This document shows positions 44,123 to 53,435 of a stretch of DNA of 64,000 nucleotides, one piece after another. The position numbers and the translations under genes were made by a program. Every line of letters starts with the position of its first letter. Within the stretch, counting starts at the first letter, position 1. The DNA is taken from NCBI GenBank assembly GCA_004791255.1, contig SRUQ01000012.1:113321-177320 (forward strand). The letters are read 5' to 3'. A model generated the notes under the pieces. That model saw only the letters and a program-made list of their open reading frames with translations. It was not told the origin of the DNA and did not search any database. Source of the stretch: a bacterium M00.F.Ca.ET.205.01.1.1 (GTDB lineage: Bacteria; Pseudomonadota; Alphaproteobacteria; Rhizobiales; Rhizobiaceae).

Positions 44123-44503
44123 ATGAATATGGTGAAGCAGCCGCTGGCGAATGTAAGAGGCGGGCTCTCCGTCAGCAGCGCGCGCAAGGTGCGGGACTTC
44201 CTGGACGAGAATTTTTCGCGCAAGCTGGCGATTGCCGAAGTGGCCGCGGTCTGCGGGCTTTCATCCTATCACTTCGTGCGGGCCTTCTCGCGGACGTTCG
44301 GGACGCCGCCGCATCAGTATATCCTCGACCTGCGGCTGGACTTCGCGGAGAAACTGCTCGCCGAGAGCAGCCTGACGATTGCCGACATCGCCCATCTCAG
44401 CGGTTTCTCGAGCCAGAGCCATTTCACCACCATGATGAAGAAATACCGGCATGTAACGCCACTGCGAGTGCGGTTGAACAAGCTTATCTCGAAGACCAGG
44501 TGA
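44123..44503 (+). CDS. Stand-alone AraC-type DNA-binding domain protein
   Basis: The protein has 126 residues, essentially only the two AraC helix-turn-helix motifs (VRDFLDENFSRKLAIAEVAA to SGFSSQSHFTTMMKKYRHVTP), with no sensor domain, like SoxS/MarA/Rob-type short regulators. The ATG at 44123 lacks a strong ribosome site; ATG 44129 is an alternative. It lies 210 bases upstream of the large trimeric adhesin gene on the same strand and could regulate it. Confidence 0.85.
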   Translation: MNMVKQPLANVRGGLSVSSARKVRDFLDENFSRKLAIAEVAAVCGLSSYHFVRAFSRTFGTPPHQYILDLRLDFAEKLLAESSLTIADIAHLSGFSSQSHFTTMMKKYRHVTPLRVRLNKLISKTR

Positions 44504-44713
44504 CAGATAAGCTGAGGTATCTCTTGGTAATATAGGAGTTACCTATTAAAGTTCCGGCTAAAGTAATAAGCCGTTAACCTCTGCCGAGTTGTTCCGCGAT
44601 TTTTTCTTTCGATACAGCAAAATCGTGAAATACCGCGCACAAGAATCATGTCTTTCTGCCGCTTGGGGGAATTGTCTGACATTTTCATGCCGACTTGCGC
44701 GCTGAGAGGGACC

Positions 44714-47700
44714 ATGACCGACAATCACATCTCACGTCACTCGTTTGCTCAGGATCGGGCAAGGTACCTTTCCGGCATGGGGCGCGACCGGCTCGAACCC
44801 GGCTCGCTCGCCGCGGGCGGTTCGCTCGGTGCCACCGTCGGCCGCGTGCTGCTGGCGATGATCGCGCTGCTCGCCCTCTCGTCGTCCATGATGACAGCGG
44901 CCTATGCGCAAAATTACACAGCCGGCGGCGGCACCGTGGCGGGCGGGAGCGTCAACGGCATCGCCATCGGCTGCGCTGGCTTTCCAGCATCCGTCACCAC
45001 CACGGACGGCGGCATGGCGATCGGCTGTCGCGCGGTTTCCGGTGGAGTGAATTCCCAGGCTATTGGCGTTGCAGCCACCACCAGCGGCCAAAGCGCTGTC
45101 GCGGTAGGAACGAGCTCCGGCGCCGTGGCAAATGCATCTGCCTTTGGTGCCCTCGCTCAGGCGACCGGTAGTGCGTCGTCCGCCATCGGCTTCACTTCCA
45201 CTGCGAGCGGACTGCGCGCCAGTGCTTTCGGTGTAAACACCGTTGCGTCCGGATTGGATTCCCTTGCCCAAGGCAGCAGCGCCAGCGCTGGCGCTCAGAA
45301 TGCCGTCGCGATCGGCTTCCAATCGACCGCGACCGCGTTGAACTCCGTCTATCTTGGTTCGCGCACCGTTGCTGGAACAGGAGCGCTGGCACAGAGCGCC
45401 ATCGGTATCGGCACGGATGTCACGGCATCCCAGGTCGACGCGATCGCGGTAGGACGTTCATCCGTTGCGTCGGCGCAATACTCGGTGGCTCTCGGCCTGA
45501 GCGCAAAAGCCACGGGCACGGGGGGCGCGATGGCGCTGGGTCAAGGCACGATCTCAAACAATATCAATACGGTCGCGCTCGGCGTCCAGGCTAGCGCCAC
45601 CGGCGGCGGCGCCAACGCCTTGGGCACCTTCTCTGTCGCTTCGGGAGGGAATTCCACCGCTGTCGGCACCAGCTCGTCCGCCACTGGCGGCTTGTCGTTC
45701 GCCGGGGGCTGGTCAGCTGTCGCCAGCGCGGACAGTGCCGTCGCCTTGGGCAAATCGGCCAATGCGGCAGGGCTGAACTCGACAGCGCTCGGCTCCAGCA
45801 CCAATGCCTCGGCCGATTTCTCAGTGGCGCTGGGCAACCAGGCTGTATCGAGTGGTATCGGCTCGATGGCAGCGGGTTCGGGAGCCCAAGCCACGGGGGT
45901 GTCCGCCACGGCACTCGGCAACAACGCCGCGGCCACCGCCGCGAGCGCAAGTGCACTGGGATTGGGCGCCACGGCGAGCGGTATAAACAGCGCGGCGGTC
46001 GGCAAGTCCGCCAATGCGAGTGCGCAGGACGCCATCGCCATGGGCACCAGCGCCAAAGCCAGTTCGGCCCAGGCGGTCGCCATCGGCACCAATGCGGTGG
46101 CGACCGGCGGCAAGGCCATCTCCATCGGCTCCGGCAACACCGCCTATGGCGATGGCGCGGTTTCCATCGGTGACCCCAGCTATGCCAGCGGCACCGGCGC
46201 CTTCACCGGTGGCGCCAACAACATCGCCAACAGCGACGGCACGGCAACCGCCACCGCCGCCAACCAGGCCGCCGGCGCCGTCGCGATCGGCAACAACAAC
46301 AAGGCGATCGGGCAAGGTTCCGTGGCGTTCGGCAACGGCTCCACCGCGGGCGCGGCCGGCCTCGCCGGCAATGTCGCGCTCGGCAATGGCGCCACCGCAG
46401 CGGCAAGCTCCGGCGACGTGGCGCTCGGTTCGGGCTCGGTGACCGCCGTTGCGGTCGGCACGCCCAATGCGGTGATCAACGGCACCACCTACGCCTTCCA
46501 GGGCACCACGCCGGCCTCGACGGTCAGTATCGGCGCCCCCGGCGCGGAACGCACGCTCACCAACGTCGCCGCGGGGCGGATCAGCGGCTCCTCGACGGAC
46601 GCGGTCAACGGCTCGCAGCTCTTCGCCACCAACCAGGCGGTCGACGCCATCGGCACCACGCTCAACAACATCAATATCGGCAACGGCATCAAGTATTTCC
46701 ATGCCAACTCGACATTGGCGGATTCGTCGGCGACGGGCACGGATTCCGTCGCCATCGGGCCCACCTCGACCGCGTCGGGGACGAGCGCCATCGCGGCAGG
46801 TACCAATGCGAGCGCCTCCGACGTCAACGCCTCGGCCATCGGCACCGGCGCTGTCGCATCGGCCCTCGACGCAACGGCGTTGGGATACATATCCAAGGCC
46901 TCGGGCCAATACAGCACCGCCATCGGCGCCAACGCCAATGCCACGGCCACATCCAGCACCGCGATCGGCCAGAACGCATTTGCAACCGGCGTTCAAGCGA
47001 CCGCTCTCGGAGCGGGAGCCAATGCCGGCGCCCAGAATGCAATCGCGCTGGGCGCCCTCGCAAACGCCGGCAACGCAGGCGACGTGGCGCTCGGCTCGGG
47101 CTCGGTGACCGCCGTTGCGGTCGGCACGCCCAATGCGGTGATCAACGGCACCACCTACGCCTTCCAGGGCACCACGCCGACCTCGACGGTCAGCATCGGC
47201 GCAGTCGGGGCCGAGCGCACGCTCACTAACGTCGCCGCGGGCCGGATCAGCTTGACGTCGACCGACGCGGTCAACGGCTCGCAGCTCTTCGCCACCAACC
47301 AGGCGGTCAACGCCATCGGCACCACCGTCAACAACATCACCACCGGCGGCGGCATCAAGTATTTCCATGCCAACTCGGCCTTGCCGGACTCCCAGGCGCT
47401 CGGATCGAATTCCGTCGCAGTCGGCCCGAACGCCGTCGCCAACAATGCCGGCGACGTGGCGATCGGCCTGAATTCGGCATCGGGCGCCACGACGGCGGTC
47501 GGCGGCGCGACCATCGGCGGCGTCAACTACACCTTCGCCGGCACCACCCCCGCGGGCGCCTTCTCGGTCGGCTCGGCGGGTGCCGAACGCCAGATCCAGA
47601 ACGTCGCCGCAGGCCAGTTGACCGGTGGCTCGACCGACGCCGTTAACGGCTCGCAGCTCTTCGCCACCAACCAGCAGGTGACGCAGAATACATCAGACAT

Positions 47701-49783
47701 CGCCAATATCGGCGGCAATATCACCAATCTCGGCAACACGATCAGCAACATCGCTGGCGACACCTCGACCGCCTATACCGACGCCAATGGCATGGGTATC
47801 CGCTACGCCCGCACCAACGAGGCCGGCCTGGCGCAGACCGATTCCTTCGCGCAAGGGGTCGGATCGACAGCCGTCGGCTACCAGGCGACCGCGACCGGCG
47901 TCAGCGCGCTCGGGCTCGGCCGCGACAGCCTTGCCAGCATCGACGGCAGCGTGGCGCTCGGTTCGGGTTCCGTGTCCGATCGGGCCTTGGCGCCGGCCAC
48001 CGGCCAGATCGCTGCCGGCCCGACGAACTTCATCCAGTTCAACACCACCGACAAGACGCTGCTCGGCGCCGTCTCGGTCGGCACCAGCACCGCCTACCGC
48101 CAGATCACCAACGTGGCTGACGGCACGCAGGCGCAGGATGCCGTCACCGTGCGCCAGCTGCAGGGGGCGATCGCTTCGGTCGCGACGACCCCGACCAAGT
48201 ATTTCCACGCCAATTCGGCTGCCGGCGATTCACTGGCGGTCGGCGCCGAGTCGGTTGCGGTCGGCCCGACCACCGTGGTCAACGGCGACAATGGCGTCGG
48301 CATCGGCAACGGCGCCATCGTCGACCAGACCGCGCCCGGCGGAACGGCCATCGGCCAGAACGCCCATGTGATGCTGGCCGACGGCGTAGCGCTCGGCACC
48401 AATTCGACTGCCTCCGGCATCCAGTCGGTGGCGCTTGGCGCCGGCGCCCAGAGCACGTTCATCAACAGCGTCGCGCTCGGTGCCCAATCGATCACCACGG
48501 TCGGCGCGCAGGCCAACTACACGGCCTATGCGCTGGCCGGCCCGCAGACTTCGGTCGGCGAGGTGTCGATCGGCGGCGCCGGGGCCGAACGCAAGCTCAC
48601 CAATCTCGCGGCCGGCTCGGCCAACACCGATGCCGTCAACGTCTCGCAGCTGCGCGGCGTGTCGCAAAACATCGCCAACCTGTTCGGCGGCAGCACCACG
48701 GTCAATCCCGACGGCTCGATCACCGGCCCGACCTACACCGTCCAGGGCAACAGCTATACGACCGTCTTTGACGGCTTGACGGCCGTCGACAATGCGCTGA
48801 CCAACATCTCCAATGGCGGCGGCATCAAGTATTTCCACGCCAATTCGACGCTGGCCGACAGTGCCGCCAACGGCACCAACAGCGTGGCGATCGGACCGGC
48901 CAGCGTGGCCAACGGCACCGACAGCCTCGCCGCCGGCAACGGCTCGACGGCCACGGGGCAGGGCGCGGTGGCGCTCGGCCAGGGCGCCAAGGCCAACAAC
49001 GCCAACGATGTGGCGCTGGGTTCGGGCTCGTCGACGCAGACCGCGGTCGGCACCTCCAGCACCGTCATCAACGGCAAGACCTACGCCTTTGCCGGCACCG
49101 CCCCGGTCGGCACCGTCAGCGTCGGCGCCGCCGGCGCCGAGCGCACGATCACCAATGTCGCCGCCGGACAGGTCAACGCCGGCAGCACCGATGCGATAAA
49201 CGGCTCCCAGCTCTACGCCACCAACACGGCGGTCGAGGATTTGAAATCGGGGCTCGGCAACCTCACTCAGAATGCGGTGACGTATGACACCAATCCGGAC
49301 GGCACCAAGAAGAACAGCATCACCCTGCAGGGCGGCGACGTCAACGCGCCGGTCGTCATCTCCAATGTCGGCCCCGGCGTTGCCGGCACTGACGCGGTCA
49401 ACGTCAACCAGCTGAACCAGGGGCTGGCCACGAGCATCAACACATCCAACGCCTATACCGACAAGGTCGCCGCCACGACCTTGCAGCAGGCCAACAACTA
49501 TACCGACCAGAAGCTCAGCCAGCTTAATACCGATATCGACGGTATACGCGACGAAGCCCGCCAGGCGGCGGCGATCGGCCTTGCCGCAGCCTCGCTGCGC
49601 TACGACGACCGGCCCGGAAAGCTGAGCGTGGCGGCCGGCGGTGGCTTCTGGCGGGACTCCAGCGCATTTGCCTTCGGTGCCGGCTACACCAGCGAGGACG
49701 GCCGCATTCGCGGCAATGTCTCCGGCACGGCGGCGGGCGGCAATGTCGGTGTCGGCGCCGGCCTGAGCTTCACCTTGAACTGA
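44714..49783 (+). CDS. Trimeric autotransporter adhesin (YadA-like, type Vc), 1689 aa
   Basis: The start at ATG 44714 has GAGAGG before it; the frame is open from 44648. A long, extended signal peptide (about 1-68, ending AYA-QN) precedes a passenger built from YadA-head-type repeats (AxAxGxxAxAxGxxA patterns throughout) and at least five neck/connector blocks of the form TNVAAGxxxxxSTDAxNGSQL. The C-terminus has a coiled stalk (AYTDKVAATTLQQANNYTDQ) and the four-stranded YadA anchor (last ~75 residues, ending GVGAGLSFTLN). Each trimer forms one 12-stranded barrel. The motif GIKYFHANS recurs five times before new head blocks. It probably mediates adhesion to plant roots or abiotic surfaces, by family analogy. 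Confidence 0.95.
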   Translation: MTDNHISRHSFAQDRARYLSGMGRDRLEPGSLAAGGSLGATVGRVLLAMIALLALSSSMMTAAYAQNYTAGGGTVAGGSVNGIAIGCAGFPASVTTTDGGMAIGCRAVSGGVNSQAIGVAATTSGQSAVAVGTSSGAVANASAFGALAQATGSASSAIGFTSTASGLRASAFGVNTVASGLDSLAQGSSASAGAQNAVAIGFQSTATALNSVYLGSRTVAGTGALAQSAIGIGTDVTASQVDAIAVGRSSVASAQYSVALGLSAKATGTGGAMALGQGTISNNINTVALGVQASATGGGANALGTFSVASGGNSTAVGTSSSATGGLSFAGGWSAVASADSAVALGKSANAAGLNSTALGSSTNASADFSVALGNQAVSSGIGSMAAGSGAQATGVSATALGNNAAATAASASALGLGATASGINSAAVGKSANASAQDAIAMGTSAKASSAQAVAIGTNAVATGGKAISIGSGNTAYGDGAVSIGDPSYASGTGAFTGGANNIANSDGTATATAANQAAGAVAIGNNNKAIGQGSVAFGNGSTAGAAGLAGNVALGNGATAAASSGDVALGSGSVTAVAVGTPNAVINGTTYAFQGTTPASTVSIGAPGAERTLTNVAAGRISGSSTDAVNGSQLFATNQAVDAIGTTLNNINIGNGIKYFHANSTLADSSATGTDSVAIGPTSTASGTSAIAAGTNASASDVNASAIGTGAVASALDATALGYISKASGQYSTAIGANANATATSSTAIGQNAFATGVQATALGAGANAGAQNAIALGALANAGNAGDVALGSGSVTAVAVGTPNAVINGTTYAFQGTTPTSTVSIGAVGAERTLTNVAAGRISLTSTDAVNGSQLFATNQAVNAIGTTVNNITTGGGIKYFHANSALPDSQALGSNSVAVGPNAVANNAGDVAIGLNSASGATTAVGGATIGGVNYTFAGTTPAGAFSVGSAGAERQIQNVAAGQLTGGSTDAVNGSQLFATNQQVTQNTSDIANIGGNITNLGNTISNIAGDTSTAYTDANGMGIRYARTNEAGLAQTDSFAQGVGSTAVGYQATATGVSALGLGRDSLASIDGSVALGSGSVSDRALAPATGQIAAGPTNFIQFNTTDKTLLGAVSVGTSTAYRQITNVADGTQAQDAVTVRQLQGAIASVATTPTKYFHANSAAGDSLAVGAESVAVGPTTVVNGDNGVGIGNGAIVDQTAPGGTAIGQNAHVMLADGVALGTNSTASGIQSVALGAGAQSTFINSVALGAQSITTVGAQANYTAYALAGPQTSVGEVSIGGAGAERKLTNLAAGSANTDAVNVSQLRGVSQNIANLFGGSTTVNPDGSITGPTYTVQGNSYTTVFDGLTAVDNALTNISNGGGIKYFHANSTLADSAANGTNSVAIGPASVANGTDSLAAGNGSTATGQGAVALGQGAKANNANDVALGSGSSTQTAVGTSSTVINGKTYAFAGTAPVGTVSVGAAGAERTITNVAAGQVNAGSTDAINGSQLYATNTAVEDLKSGLGNLTQNAVTYDTNPDGTKKNSITLQGGDVNAPVVISNVGPGVAGTDAVNVNQLNQGLATSINTSNAYTDKVAATTLQQANNYTDQKLSQLNTDIDGIRDEARQAAAIGLAAASLRYDDRPGKLSVAAGGGFWRDSSAFAFGAGYTSEDGRIRGNVSGTAAGGNVGVGAGLSFTLN
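46417..47303 (+). repeat. Long internal direct repeats in the adhesin gene
   Basis: About 220 bases starting near 46417 and again near 47083 are almost the same, offset by 666 bases (222 codons). They encode the block AVAVGTPNAVINGTTYAFQG through the neck motif. Such in-frame repeats allow copy-number change by recombination. Confidence 0.85.
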
Positions 49784-49790
49784 GGCGGGA

Positions 49791-50360
49791 ATGAACCGGC
49801 GATCAATTTCTACCTGCCTTGCCATACTGGCCTGCCTGGCGTTCGTCGCCGGGCAGGCCGCCGCGCAGGTCGCCTCGCCCTACAGGATCAAGCCCTCCGA
49901 CGTGGCGGTGCCGCCCGAGGTGAAGCTTGGCGACTACCAGCGCACCATCCGCCCGTTCGGCAACTGGACGCTGATCTGCGACGAGAACCTGAAGGCGCGC
50001 AAGAAAATCTGCAACGTCTCGCAGATTATCGAGGACGGGTCCGGCAAGATGGCCTTCAGCTGGTCGCTTGCCGCCACCCAGGACGGCAAGCCGTACATGA
50101 TCCTGCGCACGGCGCCGAACGCCAGGAGCGACGGGCTGGTGTCGCTAAAGTTCGACGGGCGCGACCAGCCGATCGACGTCCACCTCAACGGCTGCAACGA
50201 GGCGGTCTGCGTCGGCATGCTGCCGGTGGGGCCGGTGATGCGCCAGCAGATTTCGCAGAATGCCGCGCCGTCGATCTCCTATCCGACCGTCGATGGCCAG
50301 ACCATTACCCTGACCGCAACGCTCAAGGGCCTGTCCGACGCCCTTGCGCCCTTCAAATAA
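49791..50360 (+). CDS. IalB-family (invasion-associated locus B) exported protein, 1
   Basis: The protein has 189 residues with signal peptide (cleavage near AAA-QV), then the IalB domain: FGNWTLICDENLKARKKICN, RTAPNARSDGLVSLKFDGRD and CNEAVCVGMLPVG, with four conserved cysteines likely forming disulfides. It starts 7 bases after the adhesin stop with GGCGGGA in front, so it is surely in the same transcript. The family is known from Bartonella invasion and is common in Rhizobiales; its biochemical role is unsettled. Confidence 0.9.
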   Translation: MNRRSISTCLAILACLAFVAGQAAAQVASPYRIKPSDVAVPPEVKLGDYQRTIRPFGNWTLICDENLKARKKICNVSQIIEDGSGKMAFSWSLAATQDGKPYMILRTAPNARSDGLVSLKFDGRDQPIDVHLNGCNEAVCVGMLPVGPVMRQQISQNAAPSISYPTVDGQTITLTATLKGLSDALAPFK

Positions 50361-50373
50361 CCGAGGCAGCACA

Positions 50374-51063
50374 GTGAACCAGCAAGACCCGTTCATGTCC
50401 GCGACGCGCACCAGCCCGACCGCCGCGCCGCGCCCCGGCCCGGCCGTCGAGCCGGACCGCAAGCGGCTCGCCGAGCCGGCGCGGCGGTGGCCGCGTGTCG
50501 TCGGATTGTCGCTGATGGCGCTGGCGATGGTGGGCATCGGCTTTGCCGCCGCCAACTATACCGCGATCGCCGGCCTGGTCGGCAGCCCGACGGCCGCGCA
50601 GGCCGGGACGGCGGCCCCCGAACTGCCGGACACGCCCTTCCTCCAGCACGTCAAGAAGGCCGGCGTGCAGTCCTGTTCCACTGTCTTTCCGGTGCTCGGC
50701 CAACTGTTGACCACTGGCACCAAATACAGCGTCAAGTCGCTGTGGGACGACCAGGCCGCCGACAAGCACGCCGTGCAGGCCTTTGTCGGCATGGACTACG
50801 CCAGCGAACATTATAGCGGGCCGGCCGCCGGCGTGGTTTTCGCCTCGCCGACCGCCTCGGGCTGCGAGGGCGCGATGGTGCGGGTGGCGCCGTTCGCCAC
50901 CCCTTGCGCCGAGATGCCGGCCATCCTGCCGCAAGGCAGCAAGATCACCGACCATCTCGGCCAGGTCGAGGTATACGAACTTGGCGGCAATGGGGGCGAA
51001 GCCATGCTCTTGCCGACGGGTAACAGCTGCGTGGTGATTTCCATCGCGTCGGCGGCCAAGTGA
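50374..51063 (+). CDS. Membrane-anchored periplasmic protein of unknown function
   Basis: The protein has 229 residues from a GTG with GAGG seven bases upstream; an internal ATG at 50395 is an alternative. A proline-rich cytoplasmic N-terminus precedes one membrane helix (about 40-62, LSLMALAMVGIGFAAANY) and a periplasmic domain with four cysteines (SCSTVF, GCEG, PCAEMP, SCVVIS). It sits between the IalB and DUF4189 genes in the adhesin cluster. No family was recognised; a role in adhesin assembly or stability is speculation from position. Confidence 0.75.
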   Translation: MNQQDPFMSATRTSPTAAPRPGPAVEPDRKRLAEPARRWPRVVGLSLMALAMVGIGFAAANYTAIAGLVGSPTAAQAGTAAPELPDTPFLQHVKKAGVQSCSTVFPVLGQLLTTGTKYSVKSLWDDQAADKHAVQAFVGMDYASEHYSGPAAGVVFASPTASGCEGAMVRVAPFATPCAEMPAILPQGSKITDHLGQVEVYELGGNGGEAMLLPTGNSCVVISIASAAK

Positions 51064-51078
51064 GGACGCGGAGCGGAT

Positions 51079-51149
51079 CGGCTCTATCTCTTTGTTTCAC
51101 GCAATTCCGGATGGAAAACCGCTCACACTTTTCCTGGAATTGCTCTAGC
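51079..51149. repeat. Rhizobial intergenic palindromic repeat, copy 1
   Basis: This ~70-bp element contains CTATCTCTTTGTTTCACGCA, ATTCCGGA and CCTGGAATTGCTCTAG, a form seen in many Mesorhizobium-like intergenic regions. The second copy, in opposite orientation, is at 55201-55328. It separates the 50374 gene from the DUF4189 gene. Confidence 0.8.
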
Positions 51150-51166
51150 GGAAAGGATTGCTGGAC

Positions 51167-51637
51167 ATGAGATCGCGCGCTTTGGCTGTATTGTGCATGG
51201 CCTTGCTGTGGAGCGGGCAGGTGGTGTCGGCCGACCTGCCGGGACCGGACGAGCCGCCTGTGCCGCCGCAGGAGGAGAGGGGCATCTGGGCGGCGATCGC
51301 CTATTCCAGCCCCGACGTCAAACACGGCTTCTTCTGGGGCGCCGACAAGCGGCAGGAGGCGGCCGACATCGCGCTCAAGCATTGCGAGAACGCCGGCGGC
51401 AAGGCCTGCGCGGTGGTCTCCGTGTTCCGCAATCATCGCCACTGGACCGACGACGACGAGACCGGCTTTCCCTACAAGCACTGCGGCGCGCTGGCCGTGG
51501 GCGAGAAGCAGGCCGAGCGGCTGACGCCCTGGGGCGTGGACTCCGCCGAGACCCGCAAGGATGCGGAGGATCTCGCCTTGCAAGCCTGCCAGGCGGCAGG
51601 CGGCAAATGCAAAATCCGCGAGTGGGTCTGCACCTGA
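51167..51637 (+). CDS. DUF4189-family exported protein
   Basis: The protein has 156 residues from the ATG at 51167 (GGAAAGGA upstream; a TTG at 51158 is less likely). A signal peptide (cleavage near VSA-DL) is followed by a DUF4189 domain: IWAAIAYSSPDVKHGFFWG, ALKHCENAGGKACAVVSVF and ALQACQAAGGKCKIREWVCT, with six to seven cysteines. These small secreted proteins are of unknown function. It is followed 29 bases later by a second IalB-family gene. Confidence 0.87.
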   Translation: MRSRALAVLCMALLWSGQVVSADLPGPDEPPVPPQEERGIWAAIAYSSPDVKHGFFWGADKRQEAADIALKHCENAGGKACAVVSVFRNHRHWTDDDETGFPYKHCGALAVGEKQAERLTPWGVDSAETRKDAEDLALQACQAAGGKCKIREWVCT

Positions 51638-51666
51638 CGGCCCCGCGAACCGGCCCCCTAACCGAA

Positions 51667-52233
51667 ATGAGAAAGCCGCAATCCTTGTTTGACCGATATT
51701 TTTTGCCGTGGGCGGCCGCCGTCTGCGCAGTGGCCATGGCCTCGTGGACCCAGGCCGCCCATGCGCAGCAGCAGCCAACCGCAACGCTGCCCAACGGCGC
51801 CTCCTCGCTGGCGGAGACCTACCAGGACTGGCGGCTGTCCTGCGCCATCCAGGACAATGCCCGCGCCTGCGCGGTGTCGCAGGACCAGTCGCAGAAGAAC
51901 GGCCAGAGGCTGCTGGCGGTGGAATTGCGCCCGCGCGCCAATGGCGGCCTCACCGGAACGCTGCTGTTGCCCTTCGGCATTCTGTTCGAACCCGGCGTTG
52001 CGGTGCAGATCGACGACCAGCCGCCGCTCGGCCCGCTGAAATTCCGCACCTGCCTGCCCGATGGCTGCGTGGCGCTGATTCCGGTCGACCGGACGCTGAT
52101 GCAGAAGTTGAAGGCCGGCGCCGTGCTGACCCTCAACGTCACCACCGCAGCCGAAACCCCGCTGAGCTTTCCGGTGTCGCTGAAAGGCCTCGGCGCAGCG
52201 CTGGACCGCGTGGTGGCGCTGAGCGGGCGCTGA
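51667..52233 (+). CDS. IalB-family exported protein, 2
   Basis: The protein has 188 residues from the ATG at 51667. A long signal peptide (cleavage near AHA-QQ) is followed by an IalB domain: YQDWRLSCAIQDNARACAVS, LLLPFGILFEPGVAVQIDDQ and RTCLPDGCVALIPVD. It is only distantly similar to the first IalB protein 1.3 kb upstream, so the two are not a recent duplication. It is the last gene of the presumed adhesin operon. Confidence 0.9.
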   Translation: MRKPQSLFDRYFLPWAAAVCAVAMASWTQAAHAQQQPTATLPNGASSLAETYQDWRLSCAIQDNARACAVSQDQSQKNGQRLLAVELRPRANGGLTGTLLLPFGILFEPGVAVQIDDQPPLGPLKFRTCLPDGCVALIPVDRTLMQKLKAGAVLTLNVTTAAETPLSFPVSLKGLGAALDRVVALSGR

Positions 52234-52308
52234 GGGGTTTTTCCGCCAAGAACATGTGCCGGCGAGGCCTTGATCGCCGCCAATGCACGTTCAGGCAAGT
52301 GCTGGACT

Positions 52309-52662
52309 CTACGGGTACTTCGTCGCGGCCGGCGGGCTCGGCTCACCCTGCAGTTCCTTCGGCAGCGGCAAGCTCGAGCAGCGCAGATAGATCTGCTGGG
52401 CGAAGATCTTTCGCTCCTTCTGCTCATGCTCCTTGATGGCCGCCGCGAGCCCCAATCCGTAAGGGCCGAGGAAAACGCCGGTTCCCCAGCCGGGGTGCTG
52501 CTTTTCGCGGGCATCATAATCCGAGGCGGCGGTGCGCGCCTGCTGGCATTCCGGCGTCGCCCATTTCGGGTCCTGCGGCGACAGCGAGGCGCCATACTCG
52601 ACCGGAGAGCTGACGCATCCGGTCACCGCCACGGCAAGTGCAGCCAACACTGCAGATCTCAT
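52309..52662 (-). CDS. Small lipoprotein, unknown function
   Basis: This 117-residue protein has a lipoprotein signal (MRSAVLAALAVAVTGC, lipobox AVTGC, lipidated Cys16). The mature part has two further cysteines and a glycine-rich stretch GWGTGVFLGPYGLGLAAAIK that may insert into membrane. It converges with the adhesin cluster, about 75 bases between stops. No family recognised. Confidence 0.78.
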   Translation of the reverse strand: MRSAVLAALAVAVTGCVSSPVEYGASLSPQDPKWATPECQQARTAASDYDAREKQHPGWGTGVFLGPYGLGLAAAIKEHEQKERKIFAQQIYLRCSSLPLPKELQGEPSPPAATKYP

Positions 52663-52784
52663 ACCCAAGCCCCCAGCCGCATTTCGACAAGTCCCCAGCT
52701 TGCCCGTGGGAAGCCGTTTCGATGATCCCGCACGCTTCGTGGGGAAGTCGGGCGGAATCAAGGCGGTTGGTGGGCGCGGGCAGT

Positions 52785-53435
52785 TCAGGAAGCCGGCCGG
52801 GCCACAAGTGTAGCGACACCGGCATGGTGACTTCCCAACTGCCAGAGTTGCAGGGGAAACCGTCCGCGTTCCTGTTCGACGAGGTGGAAGCCCGCGCCGC
52901 CGATCAGGCGTAGCGGATCGCGGTTGAGGTGGCAGTCGCCGGCGAGCGATCCCCACAGCCGGTTCAGGCGCTCCTGCCACAAGCGGCGGCGCCGCCCTTC
53001 GGCCTGGCCGTGCTCGATGAAGATCAGCCGGCCCGTCGGCTTCAGCACGCGCCGGATTTCGCCGAGTGCGGCCTCGGGATCGGGAATGGTGCAGAAGGCA
53101 TAGGTGACGACGACCGTGTCGGCGAAGCCATCGGCCAGCGGCAGGCTTTCGCCGCTGGCGCGCAGGCAGTCGACCGGGAATGGCAAAGCCCGGCTCTTCG
53201 GCTCGGCGAGACCGAGCATGGTGCCGTCGGGATCGATCCCGACCAGCCGCTCGACCTTGGCGGCGTCGTAGTAGGGCAGGTTCAGGCCGGAGCCGAAGCC
53301 GACTTCGACGACGATGCCCTCGGCGCGCGGGATCATGCGCCGGCGCATTTGCGTGAAGGTGCCTGCTGAACAGCCGGCATGGACGACATAAGGGGCAACG
53401 CAGCGCGCATACCAGGAAAGGCAGGATTCGCACAT
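52785..53435 (-). CDS. Class I SAM-dependent methyltransferase
   Basis: This 216-residue cytosolic protein has SAM motif I VVEVGFGSGLNLPYY (about 42-56), acidic loop LVGIDPDG, and the UbiE/type 11 motifs PLADGFADTVVVTYAFCTI and RVLKPTGRLIFIEHG. Such proteins are often annotated as phospholipid or arsenite methyltransferase-like, but no substrate-specific motif is seen. It is divergent from the BTAD-hydrolase gene. Confidence 0.9.
   Translation of the reverse strand: MCESCLSWYARCVAPYVVHAGCSAGTFTQMRRRMIPRAEGIVVEVGFGSGLNLPYYDAAKVERLVGIDPDGTMLGLAEPKSRALPFPVDCLRASGESLPLADGFADTVVVTYAFCTIPDPEAALGEIRRVLKPTGRLIFIEHGQAEGRRRRLWQERLNRLWGSLAGDCHLNRDPLRLIGGAGFHLVEQERGRFPLQLWQLGSHHAGVATLVARPAS

Noticed and set aside
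44504..44713. GGTAA...TTACC dyad and AT-rich leader before the adhesin gene, considered as a riboswitch or operator.
   Set aside because: The arms are only five bases, and no known riboswitch core or longer structure could be recognised.
45821..49825. Long minus-strand open frames (up to about 530 codons) opposite the trimeric adhesin gene.
   Set aside because: They mirror the repeat structure of the plus-strand gene, have Arg/Gly/Ala-rich sequence typical of antisense frames in GC-rich DNA, and lack starts with ribosome sites.
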